This document shows positions 24,161 through 34,884 of a stretch of 64,000 bases of DNA, piece after piece. Both the position numbers and the translations under genes were made by a program. How positions within the stretch are numbered: position 1 is the first letter of the stretch; every line of letters starts with the position of its first letter. The notes beneath the pieces were generated by a model. It saw only the letters and a program-made list of their open reading frames with translations. It was not told the origin of the DNA and ran no database searches. Source of the stretch: Fistulifera solaris (Eukaryota > Bacillariophyta > Bacillariophyceae > Naviculales > Stauroneidaceae); NCBI GenBank assembly GCA_030295235.1, contig AP026126.1, positions 1,116,001 to 1,180,000 of the forward strand. Reading direction: 5' to 3'.

Positions 24161-24439
24161 TTCCACGTGTACGAGCCAGTAGAATCTCGCAACGATGTTT
24201 CGCTCGTCTTGCTTTGAAGCCGCACGATGGTGCAATTGTGACTAAAACCAGCGTTGAAAGTAAATAATCAGAGAAGAATCTTGCCTTATCGAAACAGGCA
24301 AACGTATCATATCTCAACTGCGCTGGCTGCTCTTTTCTACAACAAAGCCATCGTATCACTACCGCATCAATTATCGCGCTTCTTTTCGCGCGTTCTTTCT
24401 TTGGTCATTAGCCGTTCTTATTATTAAGCGATAGCAGCC

Positions 24440-26870
24440 ATGTCGTTAGCCACTGCCGGAGTTGGCGGCGGAATGGGCGGCGGGGGACTTACCATGGCCC
24501 ATCATGCTGCTGGAGCTCAGCATAATGCGGCCCCTCCGCCCCCTGATACTTCTCACATGAGTGGAGCGGGTCCCATTTTCATGGGAGCGGATCTCACGGA
24601 TAAAAATCAAGGCTTGTCGTTGAAGCAGGTCAAAAATGTATCTCATTTACCTCTGGTAGGAATCGATTTGCATTCCAGTGAACCCCTTGTTGCGTATTTT
24701 CCCCCAAAACCCGATGATCCGAGTGGTGGGGCGACTCCAATGCTCGTTGGGAAAATGAAATCTGCTTTGTATTTGAAGTCAAATGAGACGGCTCACAAAA
24801 CGGTAAAGAAGTACTTGGCTATGTCCAAGACTTTCCGTTCTCTTCAAACAGACGCGCTATCCGTTCCTTCAGACAAAGAAGCTGTTGTCATTAGTAAGCC
24901 ACATGTCTGGTTAGGGCTCCGCCGCATCAACGACGCCCCGAAATCGGTCCGCGATCAGCTGAACGTTTCCTCCGACACGGTAACTCACGCGATTGCCGAG
25001 GAAGTGCCACGAGGAGTTGGTGCTGCGCTTGTGAATAGTACACTGGACGGATCCGAGTCGTCAGGTGATGATTTCGATAGGGTGGTGTGGAAGGTCCGTC
25101 TGTGTGATTCAAAGAAAGCATTTCCGATTCTACCAGAAGAGGCCGTACAAGCTCTGCTACGACAAGCGCAGTATCATGTCGCTGTGAAGTGCAACGAAGA
25201 CTTGGAAAGCGAGGAGATCATCGATTATCCTCTTGCAATTTCTTTGCCCACTTGGGCGTTTCATGATGCGGCCGTCGACGCCCTTTTGGAGGCGACGGAT
25301 AACAGTGCCGTGATTGTTCCTCGTAGCGTCGCTGCCCTGGCTGGTGCTCTTTACCTCCTCCTCCCAACGGAGGAAGTCCATCCCCTTGTTGACACGCATC
25401 TTGACCGTAAGGAAGAACAGCAAGCAAGAATTTCAAAAGGTGCTGGCGCAGAATCCTGAGGCTATCTGGGAAGACGAAATAACGTTGATCATGGTTGGCA
25501 TGACTGAAGAAGGTCTAGAGACTACAGCTATTCAGGTTTCTTCGGAGAATGGTCAGAATGTTTGCGCGATTTTCGGTGACTTTAAAGTTATCTCGAATGT
25601 CTCATATCAAGATAGTGACCCGGTCTCGCAACTGAAACGCTGTGCGTTGGAGCTTGAGAAGGAGGTAGATCGCATCGCTCCGGAAGCCGATGGCCCCACT
25701 GGAATTGTGTTTTTGGATCACAAATTGAGCAGGACGATCTTAAATCAGAGTGGGAGAATATTAAGTCGTCGCTATCGGAATGGATCTCAGTTCCCGTGTA
25801 CAACACCAAACAAGATACGGTGGCCCTCGGTACGGCAGTTCTAGGAGGCGTCAGCCATGGGCGCTCTACCCGGATACGCGCAGCCGGTAGCAAGAAGACG
25901 AAGCCAGAGTTGGCGCTGCAAGTGCAAAATGTGGCACCTATGGCAGTTGGCATACGAATGTTCTATCACGGGAAGATATCACCTAGCAAATGGTCCAGTA
26001 TCCCCGTAAAAACGATATTTGATTTCGATCGGCGCGTACCAGCCGGGCCGTTCCCTATTGAACTAATCGCTTCCGAATGCGCTGTATACCGCGAGCATGG
26101 TGCTGATAAATTGTCAGAGGAGGACTTTCTCAAGGCGACCAAGGAAATGGAGGGCGTCAAAGGTATTCCTAAGCGAGAAGAAGCAGCATTGGATCTACGA
26201 GTTCAAATAGTGCAGAAGTGGTCTCGTGATGGGGAATGGAAACAAGTGGGGGATGTAATGCAACCGTTAGTTAAAGTGACCGAGCGAGACGATAAAACAG
26301 ACACCTCGAAGGTTGAGGCTGTTGAAAGTGTTACTCTTGAGCTCAGCTTGGGAGTCAACGGAATAATTACAAGCAATCTTGTCGGGGAACGGTAAGTGAA
26401 TGAACTAGCTATTTCTGTGTGCAACCAAGTGCTAACAATTCTTCTCTATCTCCAGCCAATCTGTTGTGCAAGCGACGAAGTCAGCGTTTCAGTCTACAAT
26501 GAGATACTATATTGGCATAATCGTTGCAATTCTCTTCTTTGGTGGTTTTATGGTTCGTTCATACTACGAAGAATATGCATTTAAACGGGATGTGAAACGC
26601 CTTTTGGCGTATTACAAGCACGTGATTCCAGGTAGCATTTCTGATGGCGATGAAAACAACGCCCGCTACTTGGTGTGGAAGTACCGCAATCAGAAGGAAA
26701 AACTTTGGAAGACGCTCGAAAAGAAGTACGGAGAGCCCGTTCTATATCCTGATGAATGGGAAGCGAAAACGAAAGAAGAGAGCGAAGCTGACGTGATGAA
26801 CTTAGATGAAGATTCGGACAAGGACAAAGAAGCGACGGGCACTGGTGATAACCCAACAGACGAACTATAA
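24440..26870 (+). CDS. Divergent HSP70-fold protein with a C-terminal membrane anchor
   Basis: Exons 24440-26391 and 26456-26870 give about 788 residues. The frame needs one base less at the GG at 25411-25412 and one more near 25727; with both, the protein reads through. After a Gly-rich leader, VGIDLHSSEPLVAYF sits where HSP70 has its phosphate-1 loop. Next come a VIVPRSVAALAGALYL stretch (like the HSP70 EPTAAALAYG), an IMVGMTEEGLET segment in the phosphate-2 position, VALGTAVLGG and a VQNVAPMAVGI block like the DVTPLSLGI linker region. A beta-rich domain follows, then one membrane helix (YYIGIIVAILFFGGFMV) and a charged tail. The nucleotide-binding loops are degenerate, so it may not hydrolyse ATP. 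The assignment is fold-level inference. Confidence 0.55.
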
Positions 26871-27036
26871 CAAATACCACCTTTCTAAACCTAGTTATAT
26901 CATATTTTGCTCAAAAAATTTACTATTATTTCATCATGACCAGCTCTTTAGTACAAATGAATGAATTTTTAGCGTAAAGCAGGTGAAAACAGATTGACGC
27001 GGCTCGACGTAGCAATGACAACCCATTCAGCAAAAT
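26871..27036. other. Short convergent intergenic gap
   Basis: 3' flanks of the HSP70-like gene and of the minus-strand WGWY gene; nothing else seen. Confidence 0.5.
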
Positions 27037-27561
27037 TTACAAAGGGACTCCTGTCCAGCCTATCGGGGTTGCTTTATGTCGGTCTTGCAAACCTTGAAAG
27101 ACTGGATTGGGTTGTGAATGCGTCACATCATGGCTGAAAGGACTGTTTTGTGTAGAAGACATCGTAGACGCCGTAGACGAAGACGATGATGGTTTCGCTA
27201 GTGAGCGCGAGTAGTACATTTCAGGTGTCGGAGGTGTCGTTCGAATATACCACTGAAAAACGAAAAAGATATTAGCAATGACAGGTTAGAAATTCATGGT
27301 TCGGTTTCCCGAATGAAATTCTGAACTTACACCCCATTGTGGACTTTCAAGGCTCCCCGCCTCTACTAATGGGTCAACTCTCGTCCTCTGTGACAAGGAA
27401 GTGAACTCTTGCTGTTGTTTAGACAGCCCTTTTGGTAAATAACGGCTATTCTCGTCTCCTGATAACTTATTTTGTACTGATCTTGTGCGGCTCATCGCTG
27501 ACCGTTGTGGAACGATTTCGGGCCGCGGCTCGTGCTTTTGCGTTGCCTGGTGATTTCCCAT
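27037..27561 (-). CDS. Conserved-looking small protein with a WGWYIRTTPPTPE motif
   Basis: Exons 27331-27561 and 27037-27252 (GTAAGT...TTTCAG) give 148 residues. The intron interrupts the motif exactly (WG|WYIRTTPPTPE), and the splice restores a continuous aromatic-proline segment, which supports the model. The rest is Ser/Gln/Arg-rich and probably disordered. The motif looks conserved, possibly a docking peptide, but I cannot name a domain. There is no signal peptide or membrane helix, so it is probably cytosolic. Confidence 0.6.
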
Positions 27562-28040
27562 GATGTATTGTTGCGAATGATCAGATTTAAAAGGACAAAA
27601 AAGAACAGGTGAGATAATCTTGCTTGTGAAGATTCAACATTTCAATCACCCATTGGGTCAAAAATATGGATGTTGATGGCTGGTGTGATGTTTGATGGAA
27701 GAAGGAGGTCAAAAACATGGACAAAAAGTTCGCGTGCCGATGACGATAAAATTTTTCACGGTTCCGAACACAGAACAAAATAAGAGTGTCAATCAGTCAC
27801 TATAAACTTCACAAGTAGGATGGTGTCAAGAAAATGTGGTGTCAAAAATTCCAATGCCGCGATGACTTTCTAACCGGGCGTTGCAAACAGGTTTTGTAAA
27901 AGCGATTTCAGTCATGGACCGACACTGAGCAACATGCAAAGCTTTCGACGAACACAAAGTGCGGTTCGGTACCAAGCGTGATTAGCAACGAACGATGATC
28001 ATGGTGGCTTACCTCAAACACAAGGTTCTCGCCGTTCTCA
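27562..28040. other. Intergenic, nothing recognised
   Basis: One partial copy of the CAGTC/GACTG element (ATTTCAGTCATG) near 27907. No coding frame supported. Confidence 0.4.
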
Positions 28041-28412
28041 TCAGACCAACTGAGTTTCTTTTTTCAGAACAGAGCACGACGAAGATTGCTGTAGATTGAG
28101 ATGGACAGCCGCCATTCGCTCCTGCAGAAATTCTTGTTGGTACGTGCTCATATCGGATACTTCGGATCGAACCATGCTAGGCGAGCCCTTGTGAAAGTGC
28201 GAACCTGACAGGTTATCTGAGCAACGTCGGAGATTATCAATGCTTTTCCTTTGATCTTCGGTCTCTTGCTCTACTGCGTCTTTTCTTCGGCAGACATCCT
28301 CGTCGTGATTGCCCCCTAACGCCCACAAGACCAACCCAATCGGCGCTCGTACGAAGTTGAAAAAACCAATGTCGCCGACACTGTCGGACTCTAAATGATG
28401 ATTGAACGCCAT
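28041..28412 (-). CDS. Uncharacterised small protein, uncertain start
   Basis: From ATG 28412 the frame gives 123 residues. There is a short hydrophobic stretch (IGFFNFVRAPIGLVLWALGG), then a charged Glu/Arg-rich region and a Ser-rich C-terminus. The frame is open another 40 codons upstream with further hydrophobic residues (VLCCIFGILCVL), so an upstream exon or start is possible. No family recognised. It could be a membrane protein, or a chance frame. Confidence 0.35.
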   Translation of the reverse strand: MAFNHHLESDSVGDIGFFNFVRAPIGLVLWALGGNHDEDVCRRKDAVEQETEDQRKSIDNLRRCSDNLSGSHFHKGSPSMVRSEVSDMSTYQQEFLQERMAAVHLNLQQSSSCSVLKKETQLV

Positions 28413-29073
28413 TTTCAAAACGCAAAGGATTCCAAAGATACAACAGAGTACCTGGTAATTGTCGATGGATGAAATGGAATCGTTTTGAATGAAGCCGATC
28501 TTGTCTTTGGTTGGGACAGGTGACAGCTGCAACCTACCAAAATGTATCCTCTGTAGAGTAGCCGCCGAAAATCTACACCGTAGACGATACTGTTCCTTAG
28601 TTCACGATCGACTTTGCTCTAGCCTAGACTGTACATTCTGCCAAGTTGAATCACATAACTAGGTTCCACGTGAGTGCCGCTCGATACTCGCTCGCCTTGT
28701 CTGCGCAGAATTTTTGTCGAGGTGCTTGGAGCTTCTCTCATCGAGTGCAAGTGCACCAGATCAGAACACTAAACTAGGGCGCCCGGCTGTCGCCCTAGAT
28801 TTGTAGATATCTGTGCTCTAGCGCTAAACAAACAGTGATCTATCTCAGGCGATCGGTTTTTATAGTGTTCTTGCTAAGCTATTTACATTACTTTCGTCGG
28901 CGTGATTTTCGTCGATAACGCACGTGAAGCATTTGGCATAAAACAGCTGCTGGAATGAGACAGAAGACTGAAGTCACAATCGATCGAATGTTGTACCCCA
29001 TTGATGTGACTTTGACCACACGGTTGTTGTATAGGAATAATTCTCTCTCTCGAAGTAATTCACAACTGACGGA
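28413..29073. other. Intergenic, nothing recognised
   Basis: Contains a TACCTGGTA site at 28449 and, otherwise, only short frames. Confidence 0.4.
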
Positions 29074-30485
29074 TCATTCATCTTCCATACCGAATCGCTT
29101 AAGACTGTAAAATGATGTGCAACCCTGTTTTAGACGACCTTCATAGTTGTAAACACGGGAAATTTTTGAGCACACAATATCCGGCAACACAGTTTCCTCG
29201 GGTGCGTCTTCTCGAGTTAATAGCGCTGCTTTCAGGTAACAGCAAAACTCAGTATAGAAAGGTCTGATTTGTCTTGTTCGATCGAAGTTCAAAAAGCGAG
29301 GCACTTGAATTGATTTAGAACCGACAAGAAAACCAACATTATCTCCTGTCCAGTCAATGTATACCATTCGCTCCTCCTTAGTTATCCGCCTGGATAATCC
29401 TTCATTGACGCAAACCGAGCCAGCCAGGTCCGATTTCAGAGCATCTGCAATCGACGCACCCAGTGCTTTTCCGAAGTCATTTACTTGTCGAATTTCTTCT
29501 CCAAAGTTCCACATCCAACGCCAAGCTACTTTTTGCACCCCTAGCGACCAACTAGCGAATGGTATTACTTCGTTGGTGGCACTTGCCGGCAATGTACCAA
29601 AACCTTTTCCTCGTTGCAGCGGTGATATCGGCACTTGCGGGAGATCACGAATTACTGAATCACCGAGCCAAACGCCAGAACTAAGCTCAAGTAAACTGAC
29701 CAGGTGCGGCATACGCGTAGTCTGTTCCATCGATTTTGTAGACGTCTGTGGGTATGTTTCCTGAGTCGACACACTGGTCGTTCCGTTCATGTTACGGGTT
29801 AATTTTTCGACAAGACGATCCACGTCTCCTTCCATTTCCATCAAATCTTGTGGCGTCAATTTCCCAGCCATTCTGTCATTCATATTGCTCTCGTTTGATA
29901 TCCGGTCTTCATCTGCAACGACCACTCGCATGAGCTGCTGATCGACTCCATAAAACACTAAACAACGAGACCTTGTGTGATCGCTTGTAGCAATACAGTG
30001 CTCAATAACGAATCCTTGAAGCTTGTCGGTGCCGATGAGCGTCGCGGGAAATCAGGAAGTGTAGCATCAAGAGAATATGATCCGTCGACATCATCGACAT
30101 CTACGTGAGAGTCTGTGAGCGATACTTTGCGCGTGGATGATTCACCACTTTCCCATTGAAAATCTTCCGTCATGGTGAAGTGCCGCTTTTGCAAATTGAC
30201 GCCTAACCGGATGGTTGATGTGTACGTCGGCGACGTTTTTCGTTGCACGATTCCTGCCGCCACATCGGAAGTGACGGCAAAAGAGACAGCTTTTCCTTTC
30301 CATTTTCCTTCGTGAAAGTCGGTAATAGATCGTAGCGCTGCAGTTTCTGAATTTTCTTCTCCATAGCTGCTGAACAAAGGATAGCAAGGTCGACGAGGCG
30401 GCGCCAGTGACAATGAAGTGAAAGAATGGGCGTGATTGACGAACAGTGCAGCGAGAGTCAGCCACCACAATCGGATAGTCATCAC
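29074..30485 (-). CDS. Probable plastid-targeted lipocalin/CpeS-like protein, frame broken once
   Basis: Two frames join to about 470 residues if one T is added to the T3 (plus AAA at 29960-29962). The N-terminus is a signal peptide ending near HAHSF, which resembles the bipartite plastid targeting site of diatoms. Two beta-rich stretches follow: one from about residue 52 (FHEGKWKGKAVSF) to QGLVV, and one after the junction (FYGVDQQLMRVVV). The pattern of an N-terminal Trp-x-Gly followed by beta strands resembles the CpeS/CpcS bilin-lyase or DUF3598-like lipocalin folds. I cannot tell which, and the substrate is unknown. Confidence 0.5.
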
Positions 30486-31009
30486 TAAATGCTTGTGGAA
30501 GATCTCTTAATATGTGTCTGGTTTTCTTTGGCCGTGGGGTGCGATATTCTCGATCGCTAGAATGACAATCTTCATTGTGATGGATGCGGCGAAAAAGGCA
30601 ACACATTTTTTCGATACAGTTGAGCCTAGTGTAAAGATAACGTATGAGCAAAAGTGTTAACGCCTGGTACACCTAACCTTACACGCTTTGTCGGTACGTT
30701 TTTACTGCTTACCGAGTTACTTTTCTCGACTTGCCTCCACACGCTCTCATCTTGCCAACAGAGAGAAAACAACGTCCTTTTCTTGATCAAGGAGTCTATT
30801 GTTGTTCCTCTTTTATCAACCTCGAAGGTGTGTTACTTTTCTCGTAGTTTCTCTGTCCGTAATCTGTTGCCGTGGAAACGAAGTGGAAAGAACTTAGGCT
30901 GTCTTTCGAGTTACCCGGACAAATCCTGGAATTTTGTCACATCCGAAAGGAAAGGATCATCTCACAATATTTCTTTCGTTATTTTATTCGCGCAGTCAAT
31001 TACAAAACT
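30486..31009. other. Upstream region and probable 5'-UTR intron of eL18
   Basis: A polypyrimidine stretch ending in CGCAG at 30995 just before the eL18 start suggests a spliced 5' leader, common for ribosomal protein genes. No other coding frame recognised. Confidence 0.4.
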
Positions 31010-31588
31010 ATGGGTATTGATCTGAAAGCAGGAGGCCGCCGCGTGGGGCACAAAAGCTCCATGAAGAAGGTAAAAACCCTCAACCCTTACAACAGGCTTT
31101 TGATCAAGTTGTACAAATTCCTTTCTCGCCGAACGGACTCCAAATTCTGCGCAACTGTCTTGAAGCGCCTGCATATGAGCAAGGTTAACAAACCACCGAT
31201 CGGTCTTAACCGATTGGCTCGATGCATGACGAATAAGGACGACAAGACTGCTGTTATCGTCGGAAAGGTCACAGACGACGTTCGCATGTTGGACTGCCCC
31301 AAACTCTCTGTATGTGCTTTGGGTTTCACGGAGACTGCCCGCAAGCGCATCGTCGCTGCTGGTGGTGAGTGCATTACTCTAGATCAGCTTGCTCTGCGTG
31401 CTCCCAAGGGAAAGAACACCGTCCTTCTGCGCGGTCCCAAGTCTCGTGCTGCCTTGGCGCACTTTGGTCACAGAACCACGGTCAACAACCCTCACACGCA
31501 CAATGGTGTCAAGCCTTACGTGCGATCCAAAGGACGAAAGTTCGAGCGTGCTCGTGGTCGTCGTCGCTCTCGTGGTTTCAAGGTGTAA
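31010..31588 (+). CDS. RPL18: 60S ribosomal protein eL18
   Basis: A single exon from ATG 31010 to TAA gives 192 residues, close to the eukaryotic norm of 188. The family blocks are clear: [16 protein letters not shown], then [78 protein letters not shown]-x-x-HFG and the C-terminal signature [18 protein letters not shown]. It is a structural protein of the large cytosolic subunit. The frame is open upstream, but the eL18 N-terminus fixes the start. Confidence 0.97.
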   Translation: MGIDLKAGGRRVGHKSSMKKVKTLNPYNRLLIKLYKFLSRRTDSKFCATVLKRLHMSKVNKPPIGLNRLARCMTNKDDKTAVIVGKVTDDVRMLDCPKLSVCALGFTETARKRIVAAGGECITLDQLALRAPKGKNTVLLRGPKSRAALAHFGHRTTVNNPHTHNGVKPYVRSKGRKFERARGRRRSRGFKV

Positions 31589-32022
31589 TCACTTGGTATT
31601 TAATAATAGTAATTTACAAGTAATGCTCCTCAAACTCATCAATTGTTATGAAAGTCAATCACGAGCGATCTACATTTTAAGAGCTTGTCTCTGATACTAG
31701 TTTGTGAGCTGCTTGTTGCTTCGTTCGTTTATCAAGCTAATGATAAGTACCCTTTTATTTACATCTCCCCTACTGTAGGGACTAGAGATATGTTGTGTCC
31801 ATCTCAACAAACATTTACGGAGTATCAGTGTATCTCGATAACCCATAGTCAAGCACGTATAACGTCATAAAACACCTTTTGATATGCTTTCAGTGGTGTT
31901 GTGAATATGCGTGATTGCCTCGTCATCGACGATCAAATCGTCAAACGTGGACAAAGCCGCACAGAAATACAGATACGCGGTAAAGCTTAGAATAAGAACA
32001 GGATGCAAATATAAAAAAAGGT
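31589..32022. other. Convergent intergenic region
   Basis: Between the 3' ends of eL18 and NMD3. A TACTCCGTA-type site (TACGGAGTA) lies at 31816. No gene seen. Confidence 0.5.
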
Positions 32023-33753
32023 TTAAAAGCCATCGAATTCCTTCGATAAGCCGCCTGTAACTGCCTTGGCCTTATCTTTGTCGCGGATGGTGCGGGCTTC
32101 TTCCCGCGAAAAGTAATTGAGGCCTTCCTTGGACGCCTTTTCTCCTTCGGCGTAGTATTCCATCTCAGCAGGCCCTTCATCGACAGCGTCTTCTTTATCT
32201 GGACCGTCGTCCAGCGCGAGGCCGTCCAAAAGTTCGTCCAGCTTGACTCTTTGATCATCTTCGTCGTCTTCGTCCTGATCACCAAGTCCACCTTCTTCCA
32301 TTTCCTCGGACGCAAGCTTCTTTGTGAACTCATTCTTGTACAAATTCATATTCATTCGCATGTCCTTGTCAGCTTCAACTTCCTGCATGAAGTCCTCCTC
32401 GTCCATTTCATCATTAGCGGCGGCATTCTTGGCGCCCCGAGCGTGAGGATTTGCTTCAGCGACATCAACATCCAATCGCTGTAGCCGCCAAATTCTTCGC
32501 ATGTTTGCGTTGGCTTCGCCAGTCGCAGCTCCACCGTATAGCTTGCGGATAACAACAACGTCCGGTAGTTTCCCTTGACCTCGGACACTTTCGGCTTCAT
32601 CGTCCACGAACTGTGTTTCCTTGAGATCGTAGCCGACGCAGACGTCCCCAGATTTGAGCAAGTAACCAAAGTGCGATTGTTCTTCTACTTGAGAATCGTT
32701 CATACCGAGATCATCTTCTCGTGCCATAGTCAATACTGCAAGTCGTGTCTTCATTTTGCGACTCGTGGATCGTTTCGAAACATTCTTGCGCAAGAAGACA
32801 GGTTCTTTTCCCAAAACCACATATCGAGTCATTCGCGAGCGCGCCGCTGTGATCAACGGCCGGATGGGATCACGCCAGTACGCGTCATTCGTCATTGAAG
32901 CAGTCTGACCGGTGAAAGGGTCGATAAAGTGAATCAAGTTGGAGATATTTTTGACGAGAACCAGTTGAGAGATGTTTCCCAAGTTACGTGCTGTCTTGGT
33001 TGGAAGGAAACATAAATCGTCTTTACACAAGGGACAAATCTCAACCAGACTTGTATATTTGAAGTTCGAAATGTTTGATTTGTCATCCGTTCCTATCAAT
33101 TTCTTGGACGTTTTGATCTTGACTGGGCAAACATTCTCGAGAAAGGATATGAAACGAGCTGCTTTCGATTTGTCGGGAAAGTAAAAATCCATTCCATCGC
33201 GAAACGTTTCAATACTGAGACAACCACGATGAGCTCCGTGCTTAAGAATGAGCTGTTCCAAGTACAGGAAGGTTCTTTTGTGGCTTACACGCTGTCGAAC
33301 CTGAACCAACGATTTCCAAGAACCTTGTCGAAACTCCGCTTGACACTCGATGCATTGTTGGTTCCTGACAATGAATACAACCGTGAAACTCTGTTGCAAT
33401 ATAGTCCCAGTGTGCACTTCCCTTTGAACTGTCAATCTGACTTTAAGTCGCATGGAATGCGGCTCCGTCCAGATCCAACTAGCATCCACGAGACGGACTT
33501 TCTCTCCACCTTTTGAAGACCGCAAGCCACTGACATGACCAAGACAGATGGACATGAGCTCTCGACTCTCCAGTTCACAGGCGATCCACTTCCCAGCTTC
33601 CTTGTGCCATCTTTGGCAACCGCGACACTGATGCAGCGTAGCTTCCGTACTAATGCCTCGCGTAATGTCAGACGTACTCGCCAAACAAGTCGCGCATGTA
33701 TTGGTAGGGTTCGGTGCAATGGGAACTCCACACATGCAGCAAAGCACCATCAT
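32023..33753 (-). CDS. NMD3: 60S ribosomal subunit export adaptor NMD3
   Basis: A 576-residue single-exon protein. The N-terminus carries the paired Cys motifs of NMD3 (CCMCG, CATCL, then CRGCQRW) and continues with the family blocks VRLVDASWIWTEPHS, RLKVRLTVQ, QSFTVVFIV, CIECQ and the long HGAH...DGMDFYF...ARF segment, ending with an acidic C-terminal region rich in Asp/Glu. NMD3 binds the 60S joining face in the nucleus and recruits CRM1 for export. In the C-terminal part hydrophobic and acidic patches fit a nuclear export signal region. Its neighbour encodes eL18, a protein of the exported subunit. Confidence 0.93.
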   Translation of the reverse strand: MMVLCCMCGVPIAPNPTNTCATCLASTSDITRGISTEATLHQCRGCQRWHKEAGKWIACELESRELMSICLGHVSGLRSSKGGEKVRLVDASWIWTEPHSMRLKVRLTVQREVHTGTILQQSFTVVFIVRNQQCIECQAEFRQGSWKSLVQVRQRVSHKRTFLYLEQLILKHGAHRGCLSIETFRDGMDFYFPDKSKAARFISFLENVCPVKIKTSKKLIGTDDKSNISNFKYTSLVEICPLCKDDLCFLPTKTARNLGNISQLVLVKNISNLIHFIDPFTGQTASMTNDAYWRDPIRPLITAARSRMTRYVVLGKEPVFLRKNVSKRSTSRKMKTRLAVLTMAREDDLGMNDSQVEEQSHFGYLLKSGDVCVGYDLKETQFVDDEAESVRGQGKLPDVVVIRKLYGGAATGEANANMRRIWRLQRLDVDVAEANPHARGAKNAAANDEMDEEDFMQEVEADKDMRMNMNLYKNEFTKKLASEEMEEGGLGDQDEDDEDDQRVKLDELLDGLALDDGPDKEDAVDEGPAEMEYYAEGEKASKEGLNYFSREEARTIRDKDKAKAVTGGLSKEFDGF

Positions 33754-34884
33754 TGCCGTGGCGTGAGGGTTTCTGCGCAGCCATCACTTCCATGATAGCA
33801 ATACTATTTCTTTTTTTTTTAAGAATGCAGGCAAAGATCTCTAGAAAGTTGCACGACGTTATTCTTTGTTCTTCGAGGGTAACAAAGTGGCCTTATTTTC
33901 GTTTCTTGAATGGAGCCGATGATAAACTCATAACCTATGCGTATCAATGCCAGACGCCAGACAACAATTTTTCTTCAATCACCAATCACCAATCAGCAAT
34001 CAGGTCTCGTACCTGGTACCCTTTAAGGTTATGGTTACCTGTACCGATAATCGAGATGTGCCGCTCACACTCGAGAATTGAGACTCTAGACACAATCCAA
34101 AATCGTTTCGACGTATAATCAAAGCAGGCACTGCAAGTTTTTGTTCACAAAGCTACCAAAGAAGGAGAGTCAGCAGCGACTCGTCATCTGCCATGTGCTT
34201 GTATCTTGATTCATGACTGAAATACAGTCGTGGTGGTAACGCCCAAGAAAACACTTTCGTCTATAGCGATTACTGAAGACAATGATCCGCTATGCTTTTC
34301 GATGGGAGAAAACCAAGACGCTTATTTCAAATACTGCTAAGGATAAATACATTGTAATAAACCAGCATGGATCAAAAAGTTGCCGAATGAAAGGGTGTTA
34401 GGTCACAATTTAGCTCGAAGAATGTTGATTCATGACTGAAATGCAGTCGCGGTGGCAACGCTCAAAACAACACTTTGCTCCATAGTGATTTCTGACGACA
34501 ATGATCCGCGATGCTTTTTCGACGAAGAAAATAAGGCACGTACCTGGTAATTCAAATACTGCTTAATATCATTGCTTAACGTAAGGCAAATTTAGTTTTC
34601 AAAGCTATCAAACCGGGTGGAAGATAGTCAGCATTGACACGAACTTATTCTAAAGAATGTTTTGGTTGCCAGATTGAGTCGATTTGAGAATTCTTTCTGA
34701 GTGTAGAACTGAGTTCACTGCAATTTGTAGCATTGAAAGGTAGCTACTAAGATTTTGCTACCCATAGTAACACTTGTTCAGGCGAGAATAACCAAGCATG
34801 TACGACATGCCTTAAATGAGCTGGTTGTTGATGCTTCAGCCGTTTGAAAATATCTCAGACGCAAATAGCTACAAATCCGGTGTC
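33754..34884. other. Intergenic, repeat-bearing
   Basis: Holds two diverged copies of a 140-bp repeat (listed separately) and TACCTGGTA sites at 34010 and 34541. No coding frame supported. Confidence 0.5.
34205..34567. repeat. Diverged tandem duplication containing the GACTG/CAGTC palindrome
   Basis: Copy 1 (about 34205-34342) and copy 2 (about 34424-34567) share GATTCATGACTGAAAT, an ACACTTTGCT-like block, GACAATGATCCGC-ATGCTTTT-GA and TTCAAATACTGCT. They start about 219 bp apart and differ by scattered substitutions and small indels. A partial relative of the start of the unit recurs at 63198. Confidence 0.7.

Larger units (their letters stand above)
23328..24439. other. Intergenic with a palindromic array, a hairpin and a GGTACC cluster
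   Basis: Shared upstream region of CCZ1 and the HSP70-like gene. Its repeat content is listed separately. No coding frame recognised; the short frames across the array follow the repeats. Confidence 0.5.
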
